A stretch of DNA of 64,000 nt from Mesorhizobium_L sp035547755 (GTDB lineage Bacteria; Pseudomonadota; Alphaproteobacteria; Rhizobiales; Rhizobiaceae), in the NCBI GenBank assembly GCA_035547755.1, contig DASZUG010000070.1:1-64000 (forward strand). The letters run 5' to 3'. How positions within the stretch are numbered: position 1 is the stretch's first letter; each line of letters begins with the position of its first letter. The position numbers and the translations under genes were made by a program. Below the pieces are notes generated by a model. That model had not been told where the DNA came from. It did not search any database and saw only the letters and a list, made by a program, of their open reading frames with translations. Positions 6,720-15,498 of this stretch are shown in pieces.

Positions 6720-8171
6720 TCAGGCGGCTTTCGGAGCGGTCTTCCGCCCGAAACGCCGGCCACGGAATTTCCTGTGCGAAGGTTTCCCTGTCCCTTCGGC
6801 ACCCTTCGCTTCGGGCGGCTGATGGCGATTGGGCTTGTCCTTAGTGGCATCCCTCATGGGCTTGCGCGAAGGATTTTGCGGCCGAAAATGCCCGCCACGG
6901 CTCTTGCCGCCCTGCTTGCGCCCCGCTTCGGTTTCACGGGGCTCCGCGCGGCGCTCGCCCGGCTCCGACTTCTGCGGCTCTGGGTCCGGCTCGTCGAGAT
7001 GGGATGCCAGCAGGGGAAGCCGCATCCGGATGATGCGCTCCACCTGGCGAAGCTTGTCCGTCTCGGACGGGTCGCAAAGGGTCACAGCGATGCCTTCGGC
7101 CCCATTGCGGCCGGTGCGGCCGATCCGGTGGACATAGCTTTCCGCCTCGTCCGGCAGGTCGTAATTGACGACGTGGCTAATGCCGGGAACATCGATGCCG
7201 CGCGCAGCGATGTCGGTGGCGACAAGGATGCGGACCGAACCCTCGCGGAAGCCGTTCAGCGCCCTTTGGCGAGCATTTTGAGACTTGTTGCCGTGGATCA
7301 CCGCGGCAGCGAAGCCGTCGCGCTCCAGATTACGGGTCACTGCATCGGCGCCATGCTTGGTGCGGGCGAAGACGATCACCTGCCCCATCCTCTCGTCGGC
7401 AAGCATCGCCGCAAGCACGGACCGCTTCTGGCGCTTGCGCGCCATGATCACGCCCTGCTCAATCTCGTTTGCCGTCGTACTTTGCGGCGTGATCTCTATC
7501 CGCACGGGATCCTTCATCAGGCTTTGCGCAAGCGCCGCGATCTCGGTCGGCATGGTGGCGGAAAAAAGCGCCGTGTGGCGCTTCGGATGCGTCGTCTTGG
7601 CGAGCCGCCTCACGTCGGGCAGGAAGCCCATGTCGAGCATCCGGTCCGCCTCGTCGAGGACGAGATAGCTTGTTTCCGCCAGGCTGACATCGCCTTCGCG
7701 CACCAGATCGACCAGACGACCCGGCGTCGCAACGAGGATATCGACGCCAAGTCTTAGCTTCTTGACCTGGCTTCCGCGCGAGACGCCGCCAAGGACCAAG
7801 GCGGTCGAGATATGCAGGCCTTTCGATACGGCGCGGATCATCTCCTCGATCTGCACCGCCAATTCGCGTGTCGGCGCAAGGATCAGGGCGCGTGCGCTCT
7901 TCGGGCTGCGCTTCGAGCCGAGAGCGACGATCTTCTGGAGGATGGGAAGCGAAAAGGCCGCGGTCTTCCCGGAGCCTGTCTGGGCGATTCCCAGAATGTC
8001 ACGCCCGGCGAGATAGGGCGGAATAGCCTGCTCCTGGATCGGCTTCGGGTCGGACAGTCCCGACTGGAGGACAGCCTTCAACAAGGCTCCCGAAAGCCCA
8101 AGAGCGGCAAAACCGGACGAATGCGCGTCGACTTGCTCATTCTCGACCGGGAAATTTTCTTTCTGATTCAA
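6720..8171 (-). CDS. rhlE: DEAD-box ATP-dependent RNA helicase, RhlE-like
   Basis: Unwinds RNA duplexes in ribosome assembly or RNA decay. The 483-residue protein contains the Q motif region, Walker A AQTGSGKTAAF (about residues 60-70), PTRELA, the DEAD box (VLDEADRMLDMGF), SAT and the C-terminal HRIGRTGR. The last 100 residues are a disordered Arg/Lys/Gly-rich tail (RKPMRDATKDKPNRHQ), usual for RhlE-like RNA binding. The start is a TTG at 8171; an AGAGAAG site precedes it and no earlier in-frame start is convincing. A leader of up to about 340 bases lies upstream. Confidence 0.93.
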   Translation of the reverse strand: MNQKENFPVENEQVDAHSSGFAALGLSGALLKAVLQSGLSDPKPIQEQAIPPYLAGRDILGIAQTGSGKTAAFSLPILQKIVALGSKRSPKSARALILAPTRELAVQIEEMIRAVSKGLHISTALVLGGVSRGSQVKKLRLGVDILVATPGRLVDLVREGDVSLAETSYLVLDEADRMLDMGFLPDVRRLAKTTHPKRHTALFSATMPTEIAALAQSLMKDPVRIEITPQSTTANEIEQGVIMARKRQKRSVLAAMLADERMGQVIVFARTKHGADAVTRNLERDGFAAAVIHGNKSQNARQRALNGFREGSVRILVATDIAARGIDVPGISHVVNYDLPDEAESYVHRIGRTGRNGAEGIAVTLCDPSETDKLRQVERIIRMRLPLLASHLDEPDPEPQKSEPGERRAEPRETEAGRKQGGKSRGGHFRPQNPSRKPMRDATKDKPNRHQPPEAKGAEGTGKPSHRKFRGRRFGRKTAPKAA

Positions 8172-8512
8172 AATTCTTCTCTTTCAGCGGCAAAGCCGCG
8201 CAAATGTATCGCGGCGGGGCGCAACCCGCCGGTATTTCTTTTTCGGAAAACGACAAGGCGGCGGGCAAAGCCCGCGCGGCTGCGCTGTCGCGCCACCAGC
8301 CGAGGCCGGAGGCAGTTCACCACATACCGTTTACGGACGAACCGTCTGACGGAGAGGGAGACGCAACCTGTCCCATGAGGGAAAGCCGGAAAGGAACCGG
8401 CCCAAGCGCCTTGAGCGCGATATGGTCATATTCGCGGGAAAGTGCAACCGAAATCGTTGTGCGATGCAAAATAAAGAGGCGGATGCTGCTCGCGCACTTC
8501 CGGTGGCGATCG
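8172..8512 (-). other. Long gene-free leader upstream of the RNA helicase
   Basis: 341 bp without a convincing gene. On the minus strand a promoter-like TTGCAC (about 8448-8443) and CATATC pair with 17-bp spacing would give a helicase leader of roughly 245 bases. The leader contains GC hairpins such as GGCGGGTTGCGCCCCGCC and CGCGCGGGCTTTGCCCGC close to the start codon. Long structured leaders are common for cold-regulated DEAD-box helicases; regulation here is only inferred. No plus-strand gene is supported. Confidence 0.35.
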
Positions 8513-9067
8513 TCAGGAACGCATGACTTCCCTGACCAATGCCGCAAGAGCCTCGATCGTGCGCCAGTTCCGCGCGCTGGCCGGTACCCCGCAGGCCCGC
8601 TCCATGCCAGCGGCGAATTTGGAGCGGCCGATGCCATCCGGCGCATGAAGGTAGAGAACGCCCGGCCGCGCCTCGAAGCGTTCCCGGCCGCCAGTCTTTT
8701 CGAGCAATGCCGCCAGCCGCGTCGAGTCGGGCGTCCCCTCGCAAATCGCCGCATGAACCTTGGTCGGATCGGCGGCCGCCTCGCCAGGATAAGGATTCCC
8801 GGACATGAGCTTTTCCCAGCCCGGGCCGTCGCGGACCATCACCTTCGATTCGAAACCGAACGTTCCGGAAAAAGCGGCCGCGATGTCCGCAGAAATCTTC
8901 TTCGCCGCACCCTCGGCACGAAAGACGACATTTCCGCTTTGCACATAGGATTGGACGGCCTGATGGCCGAGGCCCTCATGCATCTCGCGCAATGCGGCCA
9001 TCTTGACGGGATTGTTCCCGCCGACATTGATGCCGCGGTAAAGTGCGATGAATGTGCCGGGGTTCAT
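8513..9067 (-). CDS. DUF1697 family protein
   Basis: A 184-residue protein with the DUF1697 signature: FIALYRGINVGGNNPVKMA at the N-terminus and YVQSGNVVF near residues 41-49. Length and domain coverage are typical. The biochemical function of the family is unknown. It lies 30 bp downstream of dksA in the same direction and may be co-transcribed with it. Start MNPGTFIALY fits the family. Confidence 0.9.
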   Translation of the reverse strand: MNPGTFIALYRGINVGGNNPVKMAALREMHEGLGHQAVQSYVQSGNVVFRAEGAAKKISADIAAAFSGTFGFESKVMVRDGPGWEKLMSGNPYPGEAAADPTKVHAAICEGTPDSTRLAALLEKTGGRERFEARPGVLYLHAPDGIGRSKFAAGMERACGVPASARNWRTIEALAALVREVMRS

Positions 9068-9097
9068 TCCTTCGTCTCGAGACGAGTAGCGGCAGGC

Positions 9098-9514
9098 TTA
9101 GTCGTCGCGATAGACCTTTTCGCGGCGCTCGTGCCGTTCCTGGGCTTCGATGGACAAGGTAGCGATCGGGCGCGCATCGAGGCGCTTGAGGGCGATCGGC
9201 TCACCGGTTTCCTCGCAATAGCCATAGGTGCCCTCATCGAGCCGCTGGAGAGCCGCATCGATCTTGGCGATCAACTTGCGCTGACGGTCCCGGGCACGCA
9301 ATTCGATGGCACGGTCGGTTTCGGAAGAGGCGCGGTCTGCGAGGTCGGGGTGATTGGCGTTTTCTTGCTGCAGGATTTCAAGTGTTTCGCGGGCTTCTCT
9401 GAGGATCTCGTGTTTCCAATGGGTAAGCTTGGCCCTGAAGTACGATTTCTGCCGTTCGTTCATGAACGGCTCGTCTTCGGAGGGTACATAATCGGTTTCA
9501 ACGAGATCGTTCAT
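9098..9514 (-). CDS. dksA: RNA polymerase-binding transcription factor DksA
   Basis: Binds the secondary channel of RNA polymerase and works with ppGpp in the stringent response. The 138-residue protein has the coiled-coil (about residues 30-85) and the C-terminal module YGYCEETGEPI...LKRLDARPIATL. In E. coli this module carries four zinc cysteines; here only the first remains, and the others are Thr, Ser and Ala. This zinc-less version looks like the alphaproteobacterial norm rather than a damaged copy, because the surrounding residues are strongly conserved. The start is preceded by GGGGTGAG. Confidence 0.95.
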   Translation of the reverse strand: MNDLVETDYVPSEDEPFMNERQKSYFRAKLTHWKHEILREARETLEILQQENANHPDLADRASSETDRAIELRARDRQRKLIAKIDAALQRLDEGTYGYCEETGEPIALKRLDARPIATLSIEAQERHERREKVYRDD

Positions 9515-9754
9515 CGACTCACCCCGCTAGGAACAAAACCCGGCGCCTATATATTCGGCGACCACAAGCGGCACAAGATCAAAGGCAAACAGCCTCGCGC
9601 ATTTGTTAAACCAATCAAATCCGCCTTTGGTTGCGCCTCCTGAACACAATCAATGGCCGAATTTGGGCGATGCCGCCAAGCACTTCTCTTCCGCCACGTC
9701 CTATGTGATCCTGCATGCGCACGCCCCCGCTTTGCAGGCGACAAAGGAATGGAA

Positions 9755-10267
9755 ATGGCGCTGCTCTTTCTTCTCCGACATGCCAAGGCGGGATGGACGC
9801 AACCCGGTATGAAGGATTTCGACCGCAGGCTGGATCACATCGGGAACGAAGAAGGCCATATCGTATCGAAGGCGTTTAGTGCGCGTTATGAGCGGCCTCA
9901 AACGGTGACATGTTCTACGGCCATCCGCGCCAGGGAAACCTGGTCGATTCTCGCCGGCGCCTATGGCTGCAATCCTGAAATCGCAAGCTTTTCCGCCTCG
10001 CTCTATGGCGGCGACGCCAGGGCCTATGTCTCCGCCGTCGAGGCACAACCGCCCGGCACCGGATCGCTCCTGCTCGTTGGCCATAATCCCATGATGGAGG
10101 ATCTGGCTCGCCTGCTGATCGCCGACGGCGACACGGATGCCCTCGCGGCGCTCAGGTCCGGCTTTCCGACCTGCGGTCTTGCCGTCTTGTCTCTCCAATG
10201 CGAATTCGAGGCCGTAAGGCCACGCTCCGCGCGTCTCGAAGCCTTTCTGACACCGACCGGCTTGTAG
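9755..10267 (+). CDS. SixA-like histidine phosphatase
   Basis: A 170-residue member of the histidine phosphatase (phosphoglycerate mutase-like) superfamily. The catalytic RHxx motif is LLFLLRHAKAGW at the N-terminus; STAIRARET supplies the second Arg, and LLVGHNPMMEDL the second His. This short architecture matches SixA, which dephosphorylates phosphohistidine; the physiological target is not known here. The start at MALLFLLRHAK is chosen because AAAGGA lies six bases upstream; an in-frame ATG at 9749 and a much longer frame from 9653 are less likely. Confidence 0.9.
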   Translation: MALLFLLRHAKAGWTQPGMKDFDRRLDHIGNEEGHIVSKAFSARYERPQTVTCSTAIRARETWSILAGAYGCNPEIASFSASLYGGDARAYVSAVEAQPPGTGSLLLVGHNPMMEDLARLLIADGDTDALAALRSGFPTCGLAVLSLQCEFEAVRPRSARLEAFLTPTGL

Positions 10268-10357
10268 ACGCATTCCAAATCCGGCTTTCCTCTCCTATAT
10301 CGGAGGTCCGCTTCGACTAAAGCATGATCCCTTCAGACGAAGAGATAAGGTCGGTAT

Positions 10358-11818
10358 TTGGCCCCGCTCACACGCTTCGCCGATGAGGCATTGATCGCCT
10401 TCGATACGCTGTCGGATCGCGTTTCCGGCCTCGTTTCGCCGTCCGTTCGGCTGGGCGTGACAGGCCTTTCGCGCGCCGGCAAGACGGTCTTCATCTCGGC
10501 CTTCGTGCACAATCTCGTCCATGGCGGGCGCCTGCCCCTCTTCAGGGCGCAGAAAACGGGCAGGATCGCGCGCGCCTATCTTGAGCACCAGCCGGACGAT
10601 GCCGTTCCTCGCTTCCAATATGAGGATCACGTCTCGGCCCTGGTCGATCAGCGCATCTGGCCGGAATCGACCAGGGCGATTTCGGAATTGCGCCTGACGA
10701 TCGACTACGAATCGGCATCCGGCTGGGGGAGGCTCTTCTCGCGCGGCAAACTCTCCGTCGATATCGTTGATTATCCAGGCGAATGGCTGCTCGACCTGCC
10801 ACTTCTCGGCAAGGATTACCGGCAGTTCTCTAAGGAGGCCTTCGATCTCGCGGCGCTGCCGGTCAGGGAGTATCTGTCCGCCGACTGGCGGGGCATGGCC
10901 TCCGCGATCGATTCGAACCAGCCGGCCGACGAGATGGCGGCGCGCCGGCTCGCCGAAAGCTTCACCGCCTATCTCAAGGCCTGCAAGGCGGATCATCGCG
11001 CCCTTTCGACACTGCCGCCCGGCCGGTTCCTGATGCCTGGCGACCTCGACGGCTCGCCCGCCCTTACCTTCGCGCCGCTTCCTCCGGCGGAAGGCAAAAG
11101 CTTCCGTTCGGGCTCGCTCGGCGCGATGATGGAGCGGCGTTACGAGGCCTATAAAACGCATGTGGTGAAGCCGTTTTTCCGCGAGCATATCGCCAGGCTC
11201 GACCGCCAGCTTGTATTGATCGATGCGCTCCAGGCGTTGAATGCCGGCCATGACGCGGTCATCGATCTCGAGCGGGCGCTGACAGAAATCCTCGCCTGTT
11301 TCCGGCCGGGTCGCGGTAATCTGCTGAGCGATCTTTTCGCCCATCACATCGATCGCATTCTGATTGCGGCCACCAAGGCGGATCACCTCCATCATGAAAG
11401 CCACGACCGGCTCCAGGCGATCGTGCGTCGCCTCGCCGACCGTGCGGTAAAACGGGCCGACCTTTCAGGCGCGGAGGTGGAGGTGCTCGCCATGGCCGCG
11501 GTTCGCGCGACGCGCGAAGGCACCGTGACGGAAGGGCGCGAAACGTTGCCGGTCATCATCGGGACACCGCTCGCCGGCGAAACCATCGCCGGGGAAACGT
11601 TCGACGGCGAGACCGAAACGGCCATCTTTCCGGGCGACCTCCCGGCCTCGCCCGACACAGTTTTCACGAAATACGGATCGGCGGAGAATCCGGCCATCCG
11701 CTTCGTGCGCTTCCGCCCGCCGAAGCTCGAAAGGACGGCGGAAGGCGTAACGCTGTCGCTGCCGCATATAAGGCTGGACCGGGCCATGGAATTCCTCATC
11801 GGAGATCGTCTCGCATGA
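10358..11818 (+). CDS. ycjX: YcjX family GTP/ATP-binding protein (DUF463)
   Basis: A 486-residue P-loop NTPase of the YcjX family. Walker A is GVTGLSRAGKTVF (about residues 33-45), and DIVDYPGEWLLDLPLL (around 135-150) is the characteristic Walker B-like segment. Family length is about 465-490. The start is TTG at 10358, with AAGG eight bases upstream, giving the usual FADEALIAFD helix. The stop overlaps the ycjF start as ATGA, so the two are coupled. In E. coli the pair belongs to the phage-shock/heat-shock associated set; the molecular role is unknown. Confidence 0.93.
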   Translation: MAPLTRFADEALIAFDTLSDRVSGLVSPSVRLGVTGLSRAGKTVFISAFVHNLVHGGRLPLFRAQKTGRIARAYLEHQPDDAVPRFQYEDHVSALVDQRIWPESTRAISELRLTIDYESASGWGRLFSRGKLSVDIVDYPGEWLLDLPLLGKDYRQFSKEAFDLAALPVREYLSADWRGMASAIDSNQPADEMAARRLAESFTAYLKACKADHRALSTLPPGRFLMPGDLDGSPALTFAPLPPAEGKSFRSGSLGAMMERRYEAYKTHVVKPFFREHIARLDRQLVLIDALQALNAGHDAVIDLERALTEILACFRPGRGNLLSDLFAHHIDRILIAATKADHLHHESHDRLQAIVRRLADRAVKRADLSGAEVEVLAMAAVRATREGTVTEGRETLPVIIGTPLAGETIAGETFDGETETAIFPGDLPASPDTVFTKYGSAENPAIRFVRFRPPKLERTAEGVTLSLPHIRLDRAMEFLIGDRLA

Positions 11819-12915
11819 CGCTGACGCGCAAACCGGCCGCTTTCCGTGTCGCCGGCGATCGATCCGAAGAGAGCGAGACGCCGCGAGCCCAAGCAGAAAC
11901 CGCCGAGCCGGTGGAAGGGCGCAAACCCAGACCGATTGCCAGGGATATCGCCATCGTCACTCCCGCTAAGGTCGATGTCTTCGATGCGGATGATGACGAC
12001 GCGCTGAGAGAGCCGCCTCCGCCGATCACGCGAAAGAAGCGGTCGCGTCTCGCTGCCATTTTCCTTTCCGCCTTCGGGGCGCTGGTCTCGCTCGCCATCT
12101 GGCTGTGGGTCGACCGGCTGATCCGTGATCTGTTCGCGCAAGCCGGATGGCTGGGCTGGGTGGCGTTCGGGCTGGCGATCGTCGCGGCGCTGTCGCTGCT
12201 TGTCATTCTCGCCCGCGAAATCTGGGCGCTGAGGAGGCTGGCATCGGTGGAGAAGATGCGCGCCGACGCCGAGGATATTTTAGCGTCGAACAATGAAAGG
12301 AGGGCGCGCGCGCTGGTCGGCGAGCTGACCGCTTTCCTCTCCTCCAAGCCTGAAACAGCCGCCGGCCGGCGGACTCTTGCGGAACTCGAAGGCGAGATCA
12401 TCGACGGAAAAGACCTCGTCCGGCTGGCCGAAAGCGAATTGATGCCGCCGCTCGACCGTCGGGCGCACGAACTGGTGCTCGACGCCGCCAAACGCGTCTC
12501 GATCGTGACAGCGGTTTCGCCGCGCGCGCTTGTCGATATCGGCTATGTGCTGTTCGAGGCCAGCCGGCTCATCCGCAGGCTTGCGGAGCTCTACGGCGCA
12601 AGGCCCGGCACCCTTGGCTTCTTCCGCCTCGGCCGCGACGTTCTTGCCCATCTTGCGGTGACGGGATCGATCGCCGTCGGCGACGGCATCGTCCAGCAGC
12701 TTATCGGCCATGGACTTGCCGCAAAGCTCTCCGCCAAGCTCGGCGAAGGGGTGGTGAATGGCATGATGACCGTGCGCATCGGCATCGCGGCGATGGAAAC
12801 GGTGCGTCCCCTGCCCTATGCCGCAAGGCGACGTCCGAGAATCGGTGATTTCGTCGCAGCGCTCAGTTCATTCGCGGCGCGCAAGGCGGATGAGGACAAG
12901 ATCAAGGAAAACTGA
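11815..12915 (+). CDS. ycjF: YcjF family inner-membrane protein (DUF697)
   Basis: A 366-residue protein translated from an ATGA overlap with ycjX. The first 75 residues are a charged cytoplasmic region. Two membrane helices follow, around 77-100 (AAIFLSAFGALVSLAIWLWV) and 108-132 (LGWVAFGLAIVAALSLLVIL). The C-terminal domain with SIVTAVSPRALVDIGYVLFE and GVVNGMMTVRIGIAAME is the conserved DUF697-like part. It most likely anchors or partners YcjX. Repeat copy B begins 56 bp downstream. Confidence 0.92.
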   Translation: MTLTRKPAAFRVAGDRSEESETPRAQAETAEPVEGRKPRPIARDIAIVTPAKVDVFDADDDDALREPPPPITRKKRSRLAAIFLSAFGALVSLAIWLWVDRLIRDLFAQAGWLGWVAFGLAIVAALSLLVILAREIWALRRLASVEKMRADAEDILASNNERRARALVGELTAFLSSKPETAAGRRTLAELEGEIIDGKDLVRLAESELMPPLDRRAHELVLDAAKRVSIVTAVSPRALVDIGYVLFEASRLIRRLAELYGARPGTLGFFRLGRDVLAHLAVTGSIAVGDGIVQQLIGHGLAAKLSAKLGEGVVNGMMTVRIGIAAMETVRPLPYAARRRPRIGDFVAALSSFAARKADEDKIKEN

Positions 12916-12970
12916 GCGGTTTTCCATATAGTTCCACCGGCTGGGCGATAAAAAATCCCGCTTTCGAACC

Positions 12971-13269
12971 TAGAGCCTTTCATGGTTAGCTGGAAACGGT
13001 TCTGTTTCTCCGATGGCGCGGCGATCCGCGCGGAGGACGGTGCAGGTCGTACCGGTGGTACGGCCAAGTCCGTCCGACAAAGCGGGCGCCCGCCAGCGGG
13101 AAACCCTTGCGGGCCGGGCCAATTCCTTCGGGTTCCGGCTTGGCCGTACCCCGGTACGACCGGCGCCAAAACCCTCGACCCCCGGGTCCGGCCGTTGGCC
13201 GGCCCGAGAGCAGGCCTTGACCCGAATTGCCTCCGGCAGAACGATTCCATCTAATCATGAAAGGCTCTA
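12971..13269. repeat. MITE-like inverted-repeat element, copy B
   Basis: A 299-bp copy of the element at 1440-1715, in the opposite orientation. The left 150 bp (with TAGAGCCTTTCATGGTTAG and the GTACCGGTGGTAC core) is nearly identical to the reverse complement of copy A. The inner part of the other half (about 13130-13200) differs and is longer, and the right end again matches (GAACGATTCCATCTAATCATGAAAGGCTCTA reading into the TA terminus, quoted here in pieces by its ends GAACGATTCC and AAAGGCTCTA). As with copy A, it lies shortly after a stop codon. The stretch 12916-13389 holds nothing else except the ribosome site of the next gene. Confidence 0.85.
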
Positions 13270-13389
13270 AATAGGAGGTAGCCGCTCGATTCAGACAGCT
13301 GTTGCGAATTGCCGCGCACTGCCGCAAACTTTGCGGGCTAAGCCGGCAAGCCCCGGAAGATTGGGGCGCTGATGGCGGGAGAAAGAAAA

Positions 13390-13824
13390 ATGCACGTAGC
13401 CGACATTCTGAAAGCAAAAGGAAACAACGTCGCCACCATCCGTCCCGACACAAGCATACGAAGCGCCGCCCAGAGGCTGAAGATCGAACGCGTCGGCGCT
13501 CTTGTGGTCAGCGAGAACGGCAACTCGGTGGACGGGATTCTATCCGAGCGCGATATTGCGTACGGATTCGCGGAACACGGCTCCGCAATATTGGAACACA
13601 ATGTTTCGGACCTGATGACGCGCGGCGTGATCCATTGCGTTCCGCAGGATAGCATCGCCCACGTCGCAAAAGTGATGACGCAAAGACGTATCCGCCATCT
13701 GCCCGTCATGGAAGGCCACAATCTGATCGGCATCGTGAGTATCGGAGACGTCGTCAGGTATCGCCTGGACGAGTTGGAGCTCGAAGCAAACGTCCTTAGG
13801 GACTACGCGACCGTCCGCCATTAA
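13390..13824 (+). CDS. Two-CBS-domain protein
   Basis: A 144-residue soluble protein consisting of a CBS pair (Bateman module): CBS1 about 8-60 with GALVVSENGNSVDGILSERD, CBS2 about 74-128 with MTQRRIRHLPVMEGHNLIGIVSIGD. Such stand-alone pairs bind adenosyl nucleotides (AMP, ATP, SAM or NADH) and modulate partner proteins. No fused catalytic domain is present. The start MHVADILKAKG is the usual family start and has GGGAG upstream; an ATG at 13372 is in frame but less well placed. It is the first gene after repeat copy B. Confidence 0.9.
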   Translation: MHVADILKAKGNNVATIRPDTSIRSAAQRLKIERVGALVVSENGNSVDGILSERDIAYGFAEHGSAILEHNVSDLMTRGVIHCVPQDSIAHVAKVMTQRRIRHLPVMEGHNLIGIVSIGDVVRYRLDELELEANVLRDYATVRH

Positions 13825-13979
13825 GATGCAGCAGTTGGCCGGGTCGATTTCCCGGTGTCGTCCCGGCTGCGTGCAGCTGAATATTTTACCCGATATAAAT
13901 GACCGGTCCCGTGTCGGAGTGGCAGAGCCTCGTGCGTCCTTAGGGCGTCCTTTTCGTCAATTCATGAGGAGAAACGAGA

Positions 13980-14423
13980 ATGCCCAATACTGTCCGCTTG
14001 CACCGCGTTCTGGCCACCAAGCCGGAAAAAGTCTATCGCGCCTTCATCGAGGCGGACGCACTAGCCAAATGGCTGCCGCCGAACGGCTTCACCTGCACCG
14101 TCCATCATCTGGAGGCGAAGGTCGGCGGCACGTTCAGAATGTCTTTCCGGAACTTCACGACCGGCGAGGGTCATACCTTTGGCGGCGAATATGTCGAACT
14201 CGTTCCGGGCGAACGCGTGCGCTACACGGATAAATTCGACGATCCCAACCTGCCCGGCGAGATCGAGGTGACTGTCACGTTGAAAAGCGTATCGGTCGGC
14301 ACCGAGATCAACATCACGCAGTCGGGGTTGCCGGACGTCATCCCGCTCGAGGCTTGCTATCTCGGTTGGCAGGACTCGCTCAGAAACCTGGCAAGGCTCG
14401 TCGAGCCCGAGATCAATCAATAG
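13980..14423 (+). CDS. SRPBCC (AHSA1-like) domain protein
   Basis: A 147-residue single-domain START/Bet v1-like protein. Typical features are VLATKPEKVYRAFIEADALAKWLPP at the N-terminus, GGTFRMSF, and EACYLGWQDSLRNLARLVE as the long C-terminal helix. Members bind hydrophobic ligands or assist chaperones; no ligand can be named. A strong GAGGAG site precedes the ATG by about 9 bases. It is followed co-directionally by an SDR gene after 114 bp. Confidence 0.88.
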   Translation: MPNTVRLHRVLATKPEKVYRAFIEADALAKWLPPNGFTCTVHHLEAKVGGTFRMSFRNFTTGEGHTFGGEYVELVPGERVRYTDKFDDPNLPGEIEVTVTLKSVSVGTEINITQSGLPDVIPLEACYLGWQDSLRNLARLVEPEINQ

Positions 14424-14537
14424 CGATTGATCTCGAATAGGCGCCGGATCGTTTTAACGCGGTCCGGCAGCGTATATGGTGCCCGCTCAAGGTGAACCGT
14501 ACCCTAAGGTTCGCCATATCAGCGGCCGACTCCACCA

Positions 14538-15260
14538 ATGAAAGCACCGAGCATGCCACATACGGATTCCCGCCCGACCATTTTGCTCATTGGCGCTTCG
14601 CGCGGCCTCGGCCACGCCATGGCGGCGGAGTTCCTGAAAAAGGGATGGAATGTCGTCGGAACGGTACGCGGCGGGCCCCGAACCTTGCTGCACGACCTGG
14701 CCGACGACTATGACGGCCGGGTCGAGATCGAGAGCCTGGACATTACCGAACCCGATCAGATCGCGGCCCTGCGCGATCGCCTGACCGGCAGACTCTTCGA
14801 CATGCTGTTCGTCAATGCCGGCACGACGAACCCCGATCCGACGCAGACGATCGGCGAGGTCTCGACCGACGATTTCGTCAATCTCATGATCACCAATTCA
14901 TTGAGCCCGATGCGCGTTATCGAGAGCCTGGAGGGCAATGTCTCAACGACAGGTTTGGTCGGGGTGATGTCGTCCGGACAGGGCAGCATCGCCAACAACG
15001 AGACCGGCCAGCGGGAGCTCTATCGCGGCAGCAAGGCGGCGCTCAACATGTTCATGCGAAGCCTCGCAGCCCGCCAGGCCGGGACAGCGCGCGCCATGGT
15101 GGTGATGGCGCCGGGTTGGGTCCGGACCGATCTGGGCGGCCCGGACGCGAGGCTCACGATCGAAGAGAGCGTACCCAGCCTGGTCAACGTCCTCCTCGCA
15201 AAGCAGAAAAGGCCGGGACTGGAATACCTTGATTATCTCGGACGCACCGTCCCCTGGTGA
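14538..15260 (+). CDS. Short-chain dehydrogenase/reductase (SDR) family protein
   Basis: A 240-residue Rossmann-fold oxidoreductase. The nucleotide motif is LLIGASRGLGHAMA (TGxxxGxG type, about residues 16-29), followed by NAG in the middle and a catalytic YRGSK (YxxxK). VVVMAPGWVRTDLGG is the conserved PGxxxT segment. The substrate is not predictable. No clear ribosome site marks the start: ATG at 14538 gives the longest form, and ATG at 14556 (MPHTDSRPT) is equally possible. The 238 bp after it hold no recognisable gene. Confidence 0.88.
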   Translation: MKAPSMPHTDSRPTILLIGASRGLGHAMAAEFLKKGWNVVGTVRGGPRTLLHDLADDYDGRVEIESLDITEPDQIAALRDRLTGRLFDMLFVNAGTTNPDPTQTIGEVSTDDFVNLMITNSLSPMRVIESLEGNVSTTGLVGVMSSGQGSIANNETGQRELYRGSKAALNMFMRSLAARQAGTARAMVVMAPGWVRTDLGGPDARLTIEESVPSLVNVLLAKQKRPGLEYLDYLGRTVPW

Positions 15261-15498
15261 TCTGCTGCCGAGGACGCGAAGTCGAATGGCACGCCGCGTG
15301 TGTCGGGCTCGACGGCCCTGCTCCTTCCCGCCCGATTTCTCATCGCCTGTTACTGTCGCTTTCGATGACAAGGCTCAAAAAATGGGCTTGCGATAGCGGC
15401 CAACCTCCCTCATCCTGTTCGGCGGAAATATTGACGAAGCGTTAACCATTCTTCTTCATGGTTTTCCCTTACCCTCCTCCGAACGGCGTCGGGCCATA

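Noticed and set aside
8204..9643. 479-codon plus-strand open frame
   Set aside because: Antisense to DUF1697 and dksA, both well-supported genes.
12982..13254. Possible small transposase or peptide inside repeat copy B
   Set aside because: The 90-codon frame matches a frame in copy A only where DNA is identical and has no ribosome site, catalytic motif or codon bias.
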